A DNA stretch of 64,000 nt from Chimonanthus salicifolius (lineage: Eukaryota; Streptophyta; Magnoliopsida; Laurales; Calycanthaceae), in assembly GCA_013350335.1 (NCBI GenBank), contig CM023536.1, positions 41,300,314 through 41,364,313 of the forward strand, written 5' to 3'. Below, one piece after another: positions 1 through 64,000 of this stretch (positions within the stretch are counted from its first letter, which is position 1; each line of letters starts with the position of its first letter). The notes under the pieces were generated by a model, which worked only from the letters and a program-made list of their open reading frames with translations, did no database searches and was not told where the DNA came from. A program made the position numbers and the translations under genes.

Positions 1-530
1 AATAGATCGGAATTTTTTTGATGACAGACTGAACCATTTAACGACCTTTCTAATGTTACTTAACATTGACAAGTATAAAGATGATAAAGAAGGCACCTTA
101 ATCTATTAGATGAGCACAAAAAATCACAATTGCAGGATTATATGCTCTTGACAAAGAACATAGAGACAGAAAAAGAGGCAAAAATTTAATAAGGATTTTC
201 TCCTTCGCACATTAGCCAAATGATGGAGAGCCGGGTCTGAATCATGAGATGATGGATCCTTGAGCATGGATACGGAAACCTTGACGAACCATGTCTTCTT
301 TGCAACTTGATTTACCATGAGACACCAATAAAATCTATGTAGCAATGCTGGTCTGATTAATGATAATGATAAGAGGCGCCCACTTTTAGAAAGGTAGGTG
401 CTGGGTTCAACCAAGCAGGTACATTAGTTCAAGTAGAAAGATCCTCAGACCATCTCTCCAAAAAAGAGTGTTATTTTTAAATACTTTTTACTAGATTGTG
501 ATTGTAGAGAATTTGAATTACTGTGCACAC
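1..530 (-). other. Intron downstream of exon J (partial)
   Basis: This is A/T-rich sequence following the exon J donor. I looked for the final GCN5 exon (a short helix ending about 25 residues after the last motif) and did not find it. I recognise no repeat here. Confidence 0.6.
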
Positions 531-55892
<55,362 letters not shown>

Positions 55893-57094
55893 CTGCGACA
55901 TACCCAAAAAAAGAATAACAAAATATATATGGGTGAAGGATTTAATTTCATGAACACACAATTTTTTGGATCAAATGTAGCCACATCTCTCTACTTTGTC
56001 TACGTTAAAAGAGAGAATTTTAGGTGACTGAAGAATGAATCTTAGTTGTTCATCCATTCGAAAGTGAGATAATTGTATGGAAGTTAAACATAAAGAAAAT
56101 TCATAAAAATGGCTACAAATAAAAATAAGGATTTTAACACTAGATTTGATGAGTTGGATCGATTTATTACACTTTTGTCATATTAGTAATTAAAAATATA
56201 TAAAATTCAACAAAAAATGAGAAACTAGGAAAAAATATCTTAAAAATGGCAAAAACTCATGAAAAAATAGAAAGAAATATGTTAGAATTGGAATTGGTGA
56301 GTTGAATTGATTTGTCACACTTTTGTTATGTCAATAATTAAAAAATATGTAAAATTTGTGTCAAAAAAAAAAAAAAAACAAAAAAAGAAAATAGAGAAAA
56401 TTTGTGCAAAAAATGGAAGGACTGGGATTAGCTTTTGTGAGTTGGAAGAACTGGGGCCACCATTGTTATGACAATACCTAAAAATAAAGAAAATTCATGT
56501 AGTAAAAATAGAAGATAAGATTTATGAATCAATTTAGTGAAGTTAAAGGTCAAAAGACTATGCGAAAAGGGCATAATTTCTTTACTCAACGCCCTTTACA
56601 AGATTATGCCATATCCAACTTCTACATACTCTTAAGATATGAGTGCCCAAGGTTTGTTTAGACTGCTCCCATCAAGACTTGATCTTTTATTTTCGAGTAT
56701 GTTTGTCATTGCTCATCGATTTTGTGAATAGGTTACTTTATCCGTAATTTTGTGTTTTATAAATAGATTGCCAATTCAATATATTATGCATTTCAAGTTG
56801 ATATTAAAAGTTCTAATTATTTAGTATATAATTGGACTTTTAAGTAGATAATTTTTCCTTGATTAATTATTTAATTACAAAATAAATCAATAGATTACAT
56901 AACTAGTATATAAATTAATAAGGAAGCATTCAACCACACACACCGTAAGGGGTTCTCAAAATAAGAGGTCCATGTGGGGCCCACATATAATCATGTGGGT
57001 AGGTGGGTTGGAAAGATCCATGCCATGATATGGTGCTTATTGAAAAACAACATGAATGCCAAGAATGGACTCGATAGTTCTATTTCTGCCATCT
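55893..57094 (-). other. Intron upstream of exon A, nothing recognised
   Basis: A/T-rich sequence with local repeats (gagttg..., acttttgt.atgtcaataa at 56160-56200 and 56295-56345). I searched for the preceding GCN5 exon (the REE..GRLKFVCYSNDG type region) and did not find it here. Confidence 0.55.
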
Positions 57095-57230
57095 ATCACT
57101 TTTAGGAGGAAAATCAAGAGATTGCTTGAAGCCTTCGACAACTTTTATTTTCATCGATGTATTTTCTTCTTTGTTTTTTCATGTATTTTCTAGGTCTATC
57201 CCTTTTAGACCCCTCATTTTTTATTTCTTA
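57095..57230 (+). mobile_element. Truncated LINE 3' UTR
   Basis: A T-rich stretch with taggtctatcccttttagac is typical of the 3' UTR of the LINEs at 50097 and 50960. It lacks its A tail and abuts the opposite LINE tail at 57231. Confidence 0.5.
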
Positions 57231-58120
57231 TTTTTTTTGAGACGTAACAATTGTGAATTTTATTGATAGAAAAAGGTAATTACAAAGCATAACAAGGGGG
57301 GTCTAAAAGGCACAGACCTAGACAGACACAAGAAAAAGAAAAAGAAAGAAGTACATCCATAGAACAATTTCCAAGAATTTCTTCCTTAAAGATGAAAAAC
57401 ACCAAAAACAAAACTATCGACTTCCTTTTTCGCTAAGCAATTTGCCACTCTGTTGGTTGTGTGACTGATCTGGGCAAAGGAGACATTCCACACTCAAAGT
57501 CATGGCCTTAATCTTCGTAACAATGGTAATCAGTCTCCAACGAGGGTTGCTTCAAGCCCCTTACCCGTTTTATTGCATTTATTGAATCCCCTCCAACTAC
57601 TAGTCTTCCACCCCATAGTCTGCCCAAATGGTCAAGGCTCTCCCAATACTAACTAATTTTGCCTCATTTGAATTCTTGATCCCTACAGGTTCTGTGAACA
57701 CCACTAAAATTAAGCCATTGTGATCCCTAAGGCTCCACCTATCCCTGTAGGTCCCAGTTTTCCTTTAGATGCCCCCTCTACATTAAATTTGTGAAAACCT
57801 TGTGGAGATGACCATTTGACCAAGCTCCTAGATTTCTTAGGGAGACTTCTCATACAACGTTCCCATACCGAAAACAAGTCATTGACTCTAGTCCTTAAAC
57901 TCTTTGTCCAAATGGAGCCAAACACAGCCTCTATTTGGCTTTATGAAAAAGCTCGGTCACCTCAATGGATCTCGATTTAAAGATTTGGGAGTTTCTCTCC
58001 ATCCAAATAGTCCAAAGAACGGTTGTCGGGATTGTAATCCACGCCACCCTCCTTCTACTATTAAATCCTAACATGGTCCATGATCCCAATAAATCATGAC
58101 AAGAATTTGCAAGGACCCAT

Positions 58121-58364
58121 TGTAGAATTTAATGATAAACGAAAAGAGAAAAATAAGAAGAGAGAGAGAATAATTATTTTCTGAATTGTATTGATCCATT
58201 TTCCTCTTAGAGGATAAAATGTTTAAATAGAAAATAGAGAGACAATTAAGGAAACCTAAAAACGAAATACAGCTAGATGGCTAATCAATTACAATCAGTT
58301 ACAAATCTACTATGTTGACTTTCAGTACACCCTGTATCTAGACATATATGTGGGCTCCACAACA
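58121..58364 (-). repeat. 3' LTR of the copia element
   Basis: It is the partner of 63348-63615. On the minus strand it starts TGTTGTGGAGCCCAC directly after the polypurine tract. Confidence 0.92.
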
Positions 58365-58384
58365 CTCCCCCTCAAGCTGGTTCG

Positions 58385-58830
58385 AAAATGTCAAGTAGAT
58401 CCAACTTGCTCACGACCAAATTGAGCAGAGTTCGAGGAACGGATTTTGTGAAGATATCTATCAGTTGATCCTTAGACTTCAGATGAGGAGTAAAAAATCG
58501 TCCTTCTGAAATATGTTATAGAAGAAAGTGACAATCAACTTCAATGTGCTCTCATGAAAAACTGGATTGGAGGCAATGTGAATGGCTTCCTAATTGTCAC
58601 AAAACATGATGAGTGGATCAGCAGGAGCAAACCCCAACTCAATAAGGAATTGGCGAAACTGTAACAACTCAGAAGCAGTATTAGCCATAGCACGATATTC
58701 AGCCTCAGCACTGGAACGAGCGACAATGGACTGTTTCTTACTTCGCCAGGCAACTAAATGAGAATCCAAGAAAACACAATAGCCAGAAATGGAGCGGCGA
58801 TCATCAGGAGAGCCGGCCCAATCAGCGTCA
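58385..58830 (-). pseudogene. Copia RNase H remnant
   Basis: The minus strand reads LVAWRSKKQSIVARSSAEAE near 58760-58700 and a YRAMANTASELLQF-like stretch after it. MFCDN, a stop, and ASNPVFHE follow near 58610-58560. It ends with SKLDLLDIFEPA, then the polypurine tract. At least one stop breaks the domain. Confidence 0.85.
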
Positions 58831-58901
58831 GAATAACTGCGAACCGGACAAGTAAGCTAGTATGCATAGAACAAGCCGCGGTCGGGATGAGTATTAATAT
58901 A

Positions 58902-59800
58902 TCAAAGAATGCGGAACACGGCATGAAGGTGAGTGTCCCATGGTTCATGTATGAAATGACTAGCAACACCAACAACATAAGATAAGTCCGGTCTCGTAAT
59001 GGTCAGATAGATGAGTTTGCCGACAAGTTTCTGATAAAAACTGGGTGTGTCAAGAGATTGCCATCTAAAGCAGATAACTTGGTGTTCACATCCAACGGGG
59101 TATCCGCAGGTTTGCATCCAAAATAGCATGCTTCCTCGAGGAGATTCAGGGCATACTTACGCTGAGAGAGATAAAGGCCACAAGAGGACCGAGCAACTTC
59201 AATCCCAAGAAAGTACCAAAGGGGCCCCCAATCCTTAATATCAAATGTCCGTTAAAGATATTGTTTGAAGGAAGAAATAGCTTCATCATTGTTACCGATG
59301 AGTACAATATCATCAATATAAACCACCAAAATCATCACAACTGAATGGAGACGATAGATAAAGACTGAATGATCTGACTGACATCGGGTGAAGCCATAAG
59401 GTAGCAAGGCACTGCTAAACTTCTCAAACAAGGCACGGGGAGACTGCTTAAGACCATAGAGAGCCTTCTTGAGTCTGCAAACAGAATGAGGCTCCCCTTG
59501 CTTGACAAAGCCCGGAGGGAGAAGCATATAGACTTCTTCCTAAAGATCACCATGGAGAAATGCATTCTTCACATCTAATTGGTGCAGGGGCCAAGTATAA
59601 GTGGTTGCAAGGGAGAGCAAAATACGCACAGAGTTAATCTTGGCGACAGGTGAAGAAGTGTCCTGATAGTCAACTCCATAAGTCTATGTGAAGCCTCTGG
59701 CTACTAGTCGTGCCTTATAACGTGCAATAGAGCCATCTGGATTATGCTTCAAGGCAAAAACCTATTTGCACCCAACTGGAGTCTTGCATGTGAGAAGAGA
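58902..59800 (-). pseudogene. Copia reverse transcriptase remnant
   Basis: The open part 59527-59252 reads LLPPGFVKQGEPHSVCRLKK, ALYGLKQSPRALFEKFSSAL, FTRCQSDHSVFIY and VVYIDDIVLIGN. YIDD is the catalytic motif (YVDD is more usual in copia). Upstream the PDGSIARYKARLVA-like region near 59740-59700 is out of frame. Downstream [20 protein letters not shown] and GVASHFIHEPWDTHLHAVFR follow near 59045-58910. Confidence 0.9.
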
Positions 59801-60559
59801 GACCATCTCTCATGAGTTGTTCTTCTCAAGAGCAGCTAACTCTTCATCTATGGCTGCTTTCTAGGAGGGATTTTTCAAGGCCGTGTCGATCCTCTTGGGT
59901 ATCATAATGCTGTCCAATGCTGTGAGAAAACTATGATAGGAAGATGAAACAGCATGTTATGAGACAAACGATCCATGGGATGGCTAGTACAAGAGCGCTA
60001 ACCTCTGCGAAGCGCAATAGGAAGATCAGACGAAGCAGAAATGGGTGGATCTGAAGCACTTGCAGATGGATGGGTGGAGCCAGCGGCAGATGGTACCTGA
60101 GGCTGTTTGCGTTGGTACACCAGAAGAGGTTTAGGTAGCCTTGGAGAAGGAAGATCTGCAGGTACAATGGAAAGAACAGGAGAAGGAGAAGATGTAAAGA
60201 AGGCGGGAAAATATGGGTCCCGCTCAAAAAAGATGACATCCATGGATATGTATTTTTCCCAGTAATAGGATCAAGGCACTTATATCCTCTGTGAAAAGAT
60301 GAGAAAGTTTATGGCCAGAGAAATTATAAACAAAACAAACACACCCAAAGACATGTAAGGGAATTTTAGGAATGGTTTTATGTAAGGACAAACGATCTAT
60401 GGGTGACTGATTTTGTAAAATGTGAGAAGGCAGTCTGTTAATGAGATAACAAGCAGTTCACACTGCTTTTGGCCAATAGGAGGATGGGACATGCATGGTA
60501 AAAAGAAGAGACCTAGCAATCTAAAAAAGATGACGGTTATTTCGTTCAGCTATGCCATT

Positions 60560-61241
60560 CTATTGAGGTGTAGAAGGACAAGAGAACTAAGAATCGATGT
60601 CATGCTTTTGCAAAAAAAGAAGAAAGAAGTGTGACAAATATTCTCCCCCGTTATCACTCCTTAAAACTTGAATTTTACACCCAAATTGATTTTGAACCCT
60701 ACTGGTAAAAATGTTGGAAGTGATCAAAAACCTCATATTTCTGTTTCATCAAATAGATCCACATCATACAAGAGCAATCATCAATAAAGGTAACAAAATA
60801 ATTAAAACTAGTGCGAAAAACAGTTGGAGATTTCCAAACATCAGAATGAATGAGTGAAAATAAAGTGGATGAACATTTATTCATAGATGGGGGAAATTGA
60901 TGTCTAACATGCTTGCCATATTGGCAATGTTCACAATCAAAATGAAAAAACGATAAACTAGGAACAAGCTGTTTAAGAACAGAATCTACAAGATGTCCGA
61001 GATGACAATGCCACAGCCACACATCTGAAGAAGAAGAGGTCGAACAAGCTTCGGAGCTGCTATGACGAGAGTCAAGAAGATAAAGACCACTTGTTTCACG
61101 ACCACCACCCAACACCTGCTTCATGGTCAGATCCTGGAAAACAAAGTTGTAGGGAAAGAATGTGACTGAGCAATTCAAATATTTAGTTAAGGCACTAACA
61201 TATAATAGATAACAATTGCTGGAGAGATTTGGAACATGCAA
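60560..61241 (-). pseudogene. Copia integrase remnant
   Basis: The zinc-binding part is visible as LWHCHLGHLVDSVLKQLV, then FDCEHCQYGKHVRHQF (HHCC). The core starts FVTFIDDCSCMMWIYLMKQK with the first catalytic Asp. After a break near 60700, LRSDNGGEYL and a CPSTPQ.NGIAERNNRH-like stretch hold the second Asp and the Glu, now with stop codons. The 61241-60699 part is a 180-codon open frame, the longest coding-like stretch of this element. Confidence 0.88.
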
Positions 61242-61256
61242 AACCGAGGGAACAGT

Positions 61257-61499
61257 CTAAATGAGAGAAACGGGAACAATCCCTTTCCCAACAATATCAG
61301 TGTATGAGCCATTGGCTAATTTAACCTTACCACAAGAAATAGGAGAAAGGGAAGAGAAGAGGGTGGACCTACTAGCCATATGGTCAGTAGCACCGGAATC
61401 AACAATCCAAGAGTGATGAGAGGCATGATGGGCAGATGATTCAGTACCTGAAGTAGAGGAGACAACATTGGAGACCTGAAATGGCTGAAGGCGGGCCAC
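61257..61499 (-). pseudogene. Copia protease domain
   Basis: HSWIVDSGATDHMASRSTLF carries the DSGA aspartic-protease motif and the usual copia context (W-DSGAxxHM). It continues LSPISCGKVKLANGSYTDIV. The segment is open for 80 codons, but stops separate it from gag and integrase. Confidence 0.88.
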
Positions 61500-61599
61500 T
61501 CCAGTCGTTGCAGTATGAAGTTGAGGCCATGTCGAGTCACAGGGACAGTATCATGATCCACATCAGAGGAAGGAGGAGCAGTAGGTGCAGTGGAGAGAT

Positions 61600-62503
61600 T
61601 GACCTGCTTAGGTCACCCACATAACTTGTAGTAAGAGTCAATATTGTGGTTATTCATCTTACAATAGGTGCAGAACCGGGTCCCCTTCTTTCATGGGCCT
61701 TTGGTGTCTTTTTGAGAATCAACAGAAGGATCCCTGCCATGGGAAGCTGGAAGCCCATGAATCGGAGAAGCAGCTGAGGACTGATTGGTGACCAGAGCAG
61801 AACGTTCCACCGGCATAGGAGTCATAACAAGGCGACGTCTATCATCACGAAGCAACGCAGCGTAGACCTCATCCAGAGATAGAAGAGGTCGTTGCCCAAA
61901 CAGTTGAACCCATATATGCTCAAATTCCAGATTCAGTATGGCTAATAACTCAAATATCCTTCGCCGAGCGACCAACTGCTTATAAATAACAGTATAAGCA
62001 GGCTTCTCAAATGTGATAGATTCGAGTTGATCCAATTCGAGCCAACAAATCTGCATTTTGGAATAATATTGAATCAAAGACGACTCCCCCTGTCAAAGAT
62101 GAGATGCAATCTGATATAACTCATATAAGAGTGTTGAATTGTCACCATCAGAATATAGGGCTCGAACAGTGTCCCAAACATCCTTGGCAGTGGGAAGGGT
62201 ATAAACAATACCACGGATCCATGGAGTGAAGAAGCCATGACTGGACGAAGGAGTTATTAGCTTTCCATGATCGATATGAGAAATCATCCTTGGCCGGTTC
62301 GGTGAGAGTACCATCAATATAGTTAGGCAGTTGCTTGGCTTTAAGAAAAATTTTGACAGAGTGAGGCCATTGGAAGTAATTGACCCCGTTCAACAAAACG
62401 GTTGTGATCTTGCCAATATAAGTGGACCAGTAGAAGCCATCTCGGGAGTAGAAGAAGATGCCCAAGAAGAAGATAGCTTAGAAGAGTCAGCAGCGGAGGC
62501 CAT
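61600..62503 (-). pseudogene. Copia gag remnant
   Basis: A start codon at 62503 opens MASAADSSKLSSSWASSS, then a frame shift near 62400 leads to NGVNYFQWPHSVKIFLKAKQ and LPNYIDGTL (the NYxxW...L-G/K- region of copia gag). Further on come IVYTLPTAKDVWDTVRALYS, QICWLELDQLE and LLSLDEVYAALLRDDRRR. A zinc knuckle near 61680-61630 reads CTYCKMNNHNIDSYYK, so the last Cys of CxxCxxxxHxxxxC is Tyr, and a stop follows. Capsid function is very unlikely. Confidence 0.85.
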
Positions 62504-63347
62504 GACGTGGAAGCAGGAACCAAGGCGAACCAAATCGGAGAACAAACTAGTCGATCTGATCAACAAAGAAGAGATTGAGTGTCGGCAGTAGCAGCAAGGA
62601 CAAAAAATTCAACAAATCTGAGGAAAAGGAGGGGCAACAGTGGACCTCACAAGGCCCCAACCGAAGCCAAAGGCGTGCAGAGGCAAAAGAGAGGAAGGGG
62701 GGACTGTAGTTATCCAATACGCAGGTGCAGCAGTGCGTGGTCCATGCAGATCCAAAGGGAAAACCCAAAGAAACAGGGATAGCGGACGTCCCAGGCAGCA
62801 AAGAGAAGAGAGCAGACGAGGAGGCCCCACCAAAAAAGGAGTAGGGTGCAACCAGGTCTGATGGTAGCAAGGGGCAGGGGCGAAAGCAGTAGTCGAAGTT
62901 CACAAGGCAAGCCCAGGAACCAAAAAAATAGGGTTTCTTGAGCGAGAAATCTGCCGAGGAAGAGGGGGCAGAAATCACAGCTCGAGGCTTCAATGCAAAA
63001 ATCCAACCGAATAGATTGGAAGAGCTGTCAAAAACGACAAGGGAGTTGGTTCCCACCGGCAGAAAAACTCGCGGAAAAGATGATCTTCGCCGGAAAAGAG
63101 AATTGGTGCAAACGTTAGATCTGCTGAAGGAGAAAAGGAGCAAAAGTCACAACTCGAGCCTCCCGATCAAAAATCCAACCCGATAGATGTAAAGGGCTGG
63201 CAAAAACAGCAGGGACAGGGGGATTCCTGCCGGCAGATCAATTGCCCAAAAAAGGGGATCGTCGCCGGAAAGGCACGACTGAAAAAAGAACGCCAGAAGA
63301 AGGAAAAGACTGTAAAGAAGGTCAGAACCCTTCCTTGTCTGATACCA

Positions 63348-63615
63348 TGTAAAATTTAATTATAAAAGAAAAGAGAAAAGAGAAAAATAAGAAGAGATGG
63401 ATAATAATTATTCTTTGAATTGTATTGATCCATTTTCCTCTTAGAGGATACAATGTTTAAATAGAAAATAGAGAGACAATTAAAGAACCTAAAAAAGAAA
63501 TACACCTAGGTGGCTAATCAATTACAATCAGTTACAAATCTACTGTGTTGACTTTCAATATACATTGTATCTAGACATATATGTGGGTCCCACCTGACAT
63601 CTGGGTCCCACAACA
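63348..63615 (-). repeat. 5' LTR of the copia element
   Basis: On the minus strand it runs TGTTGTGGGACCCAG to ttttaca. It is followed by the primer-binding site at 63333-63347 and a roughly 830-bp non-coding leader. Confidence 0.92.
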
Positions 63616-63897
63616 CCCATGATACTTCCATGAGATTAAGGAAGTTAGTCCATAACTTCCAAGCAACTGGGCAGGTAACAAAGAGGTGGCCAACCGTTTC
63701 CCTCGCCGACCCACGTAGAGGGCAGCTGAGGTCCTCTTCATTTCCCAACATACCTCTCCTCCTAAGGTCCATCCTAGTGAGAATCCTCCCCTTCATCGCA
63801 CACCAAACGAAGGTTTGGACCCTTGGTGGGGCTAGACCCATCCATGCTAATCTAGGTAGTGAAGTCGAACTAATCTGATGGTGGGTGGCCAAACCAA

Positions 63898-64000
63898 CCC
63901 ATTGTCTTTAGACCCTCTCATTTGTTGTCATGTAATTAAGCTTTTCTATTAACAAAATTCTCAATTGTTATCGCTCCAAAAAAAAACAACTTGAATGAAT
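63898..64000 (+). mobile_element. Short LINE 3' end at window edge
   Basis: tttagaccctctcatttgtt, then attgttatcgctccaaaaaa (A run ending about 63989) is the 3' UTR and tail of the same LINE family. It lies directly against the 5' side of the minus-strand LINE. The TSD is probably outside or at the edge. Confidence 0.65.

Larger units (their letters stand above)
58121..63615 (-). mobile_element. Nearly full-length Ty1/copia element, coding capacity broken
   Basis: It is 5495 bp with TSD cccat at 58116-58120 and 63616-63620. LTRs: 63348-63615 (5') and 58121-58364 (3'), clearly diverged by scattered substitutions and a roughly 24-bp length difference (a repeated gggtcccac segment). The primer-binding site tggtatcagacaagg follows the 5' LTR and a gcttgagggggag tract precedes the 3' LTR. 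Domain order gag, protease, integrase, RT, RNase H is that of Ty1/copia. Several frameshifts and stops make it non-autonomous. Confidence 0.95.
57231..63897 (-). mobile_element. LINE 3' part split by a copia element
   Basis: The LINE occupies 57231-58120 and 63621-63897; the middle is the copia element plus TSD. The right part encodes zf-RVT (LAWMGLAPPRVQTFVWCAMK, then HLFVTCPVAWKLWTNFLNLM). The left part continues with LDLLGSW- and TVLWTIWMERNSQIFKS-like sequence (58060-57985) and then an RNase H-like domain (FHKFNVEGASKGKLGPTGIG, 57790-57730). A T-run at 57231-57238 is the A tail, with the family terminus ttacgtctc. It is broken by stops. Confidence 0.85.

Noticed and set aside
124..414. 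96-codon minus-strand frame considered as the last GCN5 exon
   Set aside because: Its translation has no likeness to the GCN5 C-terminus and no splice site or phase that fits exon J.
55893..57094. Possible upstream GCN5 exon before exon A
   Set aside because: No sequence resembling the conserved segment before the HAT domain was found with a usable donor.
62547..63143. 198-codon minus-strand frame, the longest in the window
   Set aside because: It lies in the copia leader between primer-binding site and gag start, has no known domain and is Ser/Phe/Leu-rich by composition.

Overview
The window is plant nuclear DNA, and nearly all of it lies inside one host gene. Ten internal exons on the minus strand, between 55892 and 531, encode the acetyltransferase and bromodomain parts of a GCN5/HAG1-type histone acetyltransferase. 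They total 948 nt, every junction is GT-AG, and every reading-frame phase matches across the joins. The N-terminal exons should lie beyond 64000 and the last coding exon to the left of base 1. The protein is clearly of flowering-plant type. The TE-swollen introns suggest a large-genome, probably woody, angiosperm; a magnoliid-like lineage is only a guess.

Layout in gene order (right to left): exon A (55812-55892), B (47259-47330), C (44405-44573), D (43605-43648), E (42502-42601), F (39699-39767), G (31781-31835), H (28432-28553), I (20776-20869), J (531-672). Introns range from 0.76 kb to 20.1 kb, and the longest splits the bromodomain. Exons A-E carry the HAT fold with its catalytic Glu and acetyl-CoA loop. 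F-H encode a linker. I-J encode the bromodomain with its WPF shelf and acetyl-lysine-binding Asn.

The introns are an archive of nested mobile elements, several bounded by recognisable target-site duplications (TSDs). They include: a nearly complete but broken Ty1/copia element (58121-63615) inside a LINE; a deleted copia element (4346-8699) whose 5' LTR holds a 3-kb element made of two LTRs in opposite orientation; decayed copia fragments (8840-13327, 16021-16755) cut by a Ty3/gypsy-like solo LTR; a second such LTR (23431-26125); a coding-poor LTR element (36483-39367) with a TRIM inserted in its primer-binding site; a second TRIM (53566-53914); hAT-like non-autonomous elements (46041-46378, 47552-48239, 40945-42111); and about a dozen LINE fragments, most with a common 3' end and an A tail.

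No second intact host gene, tRNA, rRNA or CRISPR array was seen. The most interesting signals are the exploded intron architecture of a conserved chromatin gene, the inverted-LTR element, a duplicated segment carrying a decayed copy of exon A's splice donor, and the repeated nesting of elements in one another's control sequences. I found no new multi-gene system.
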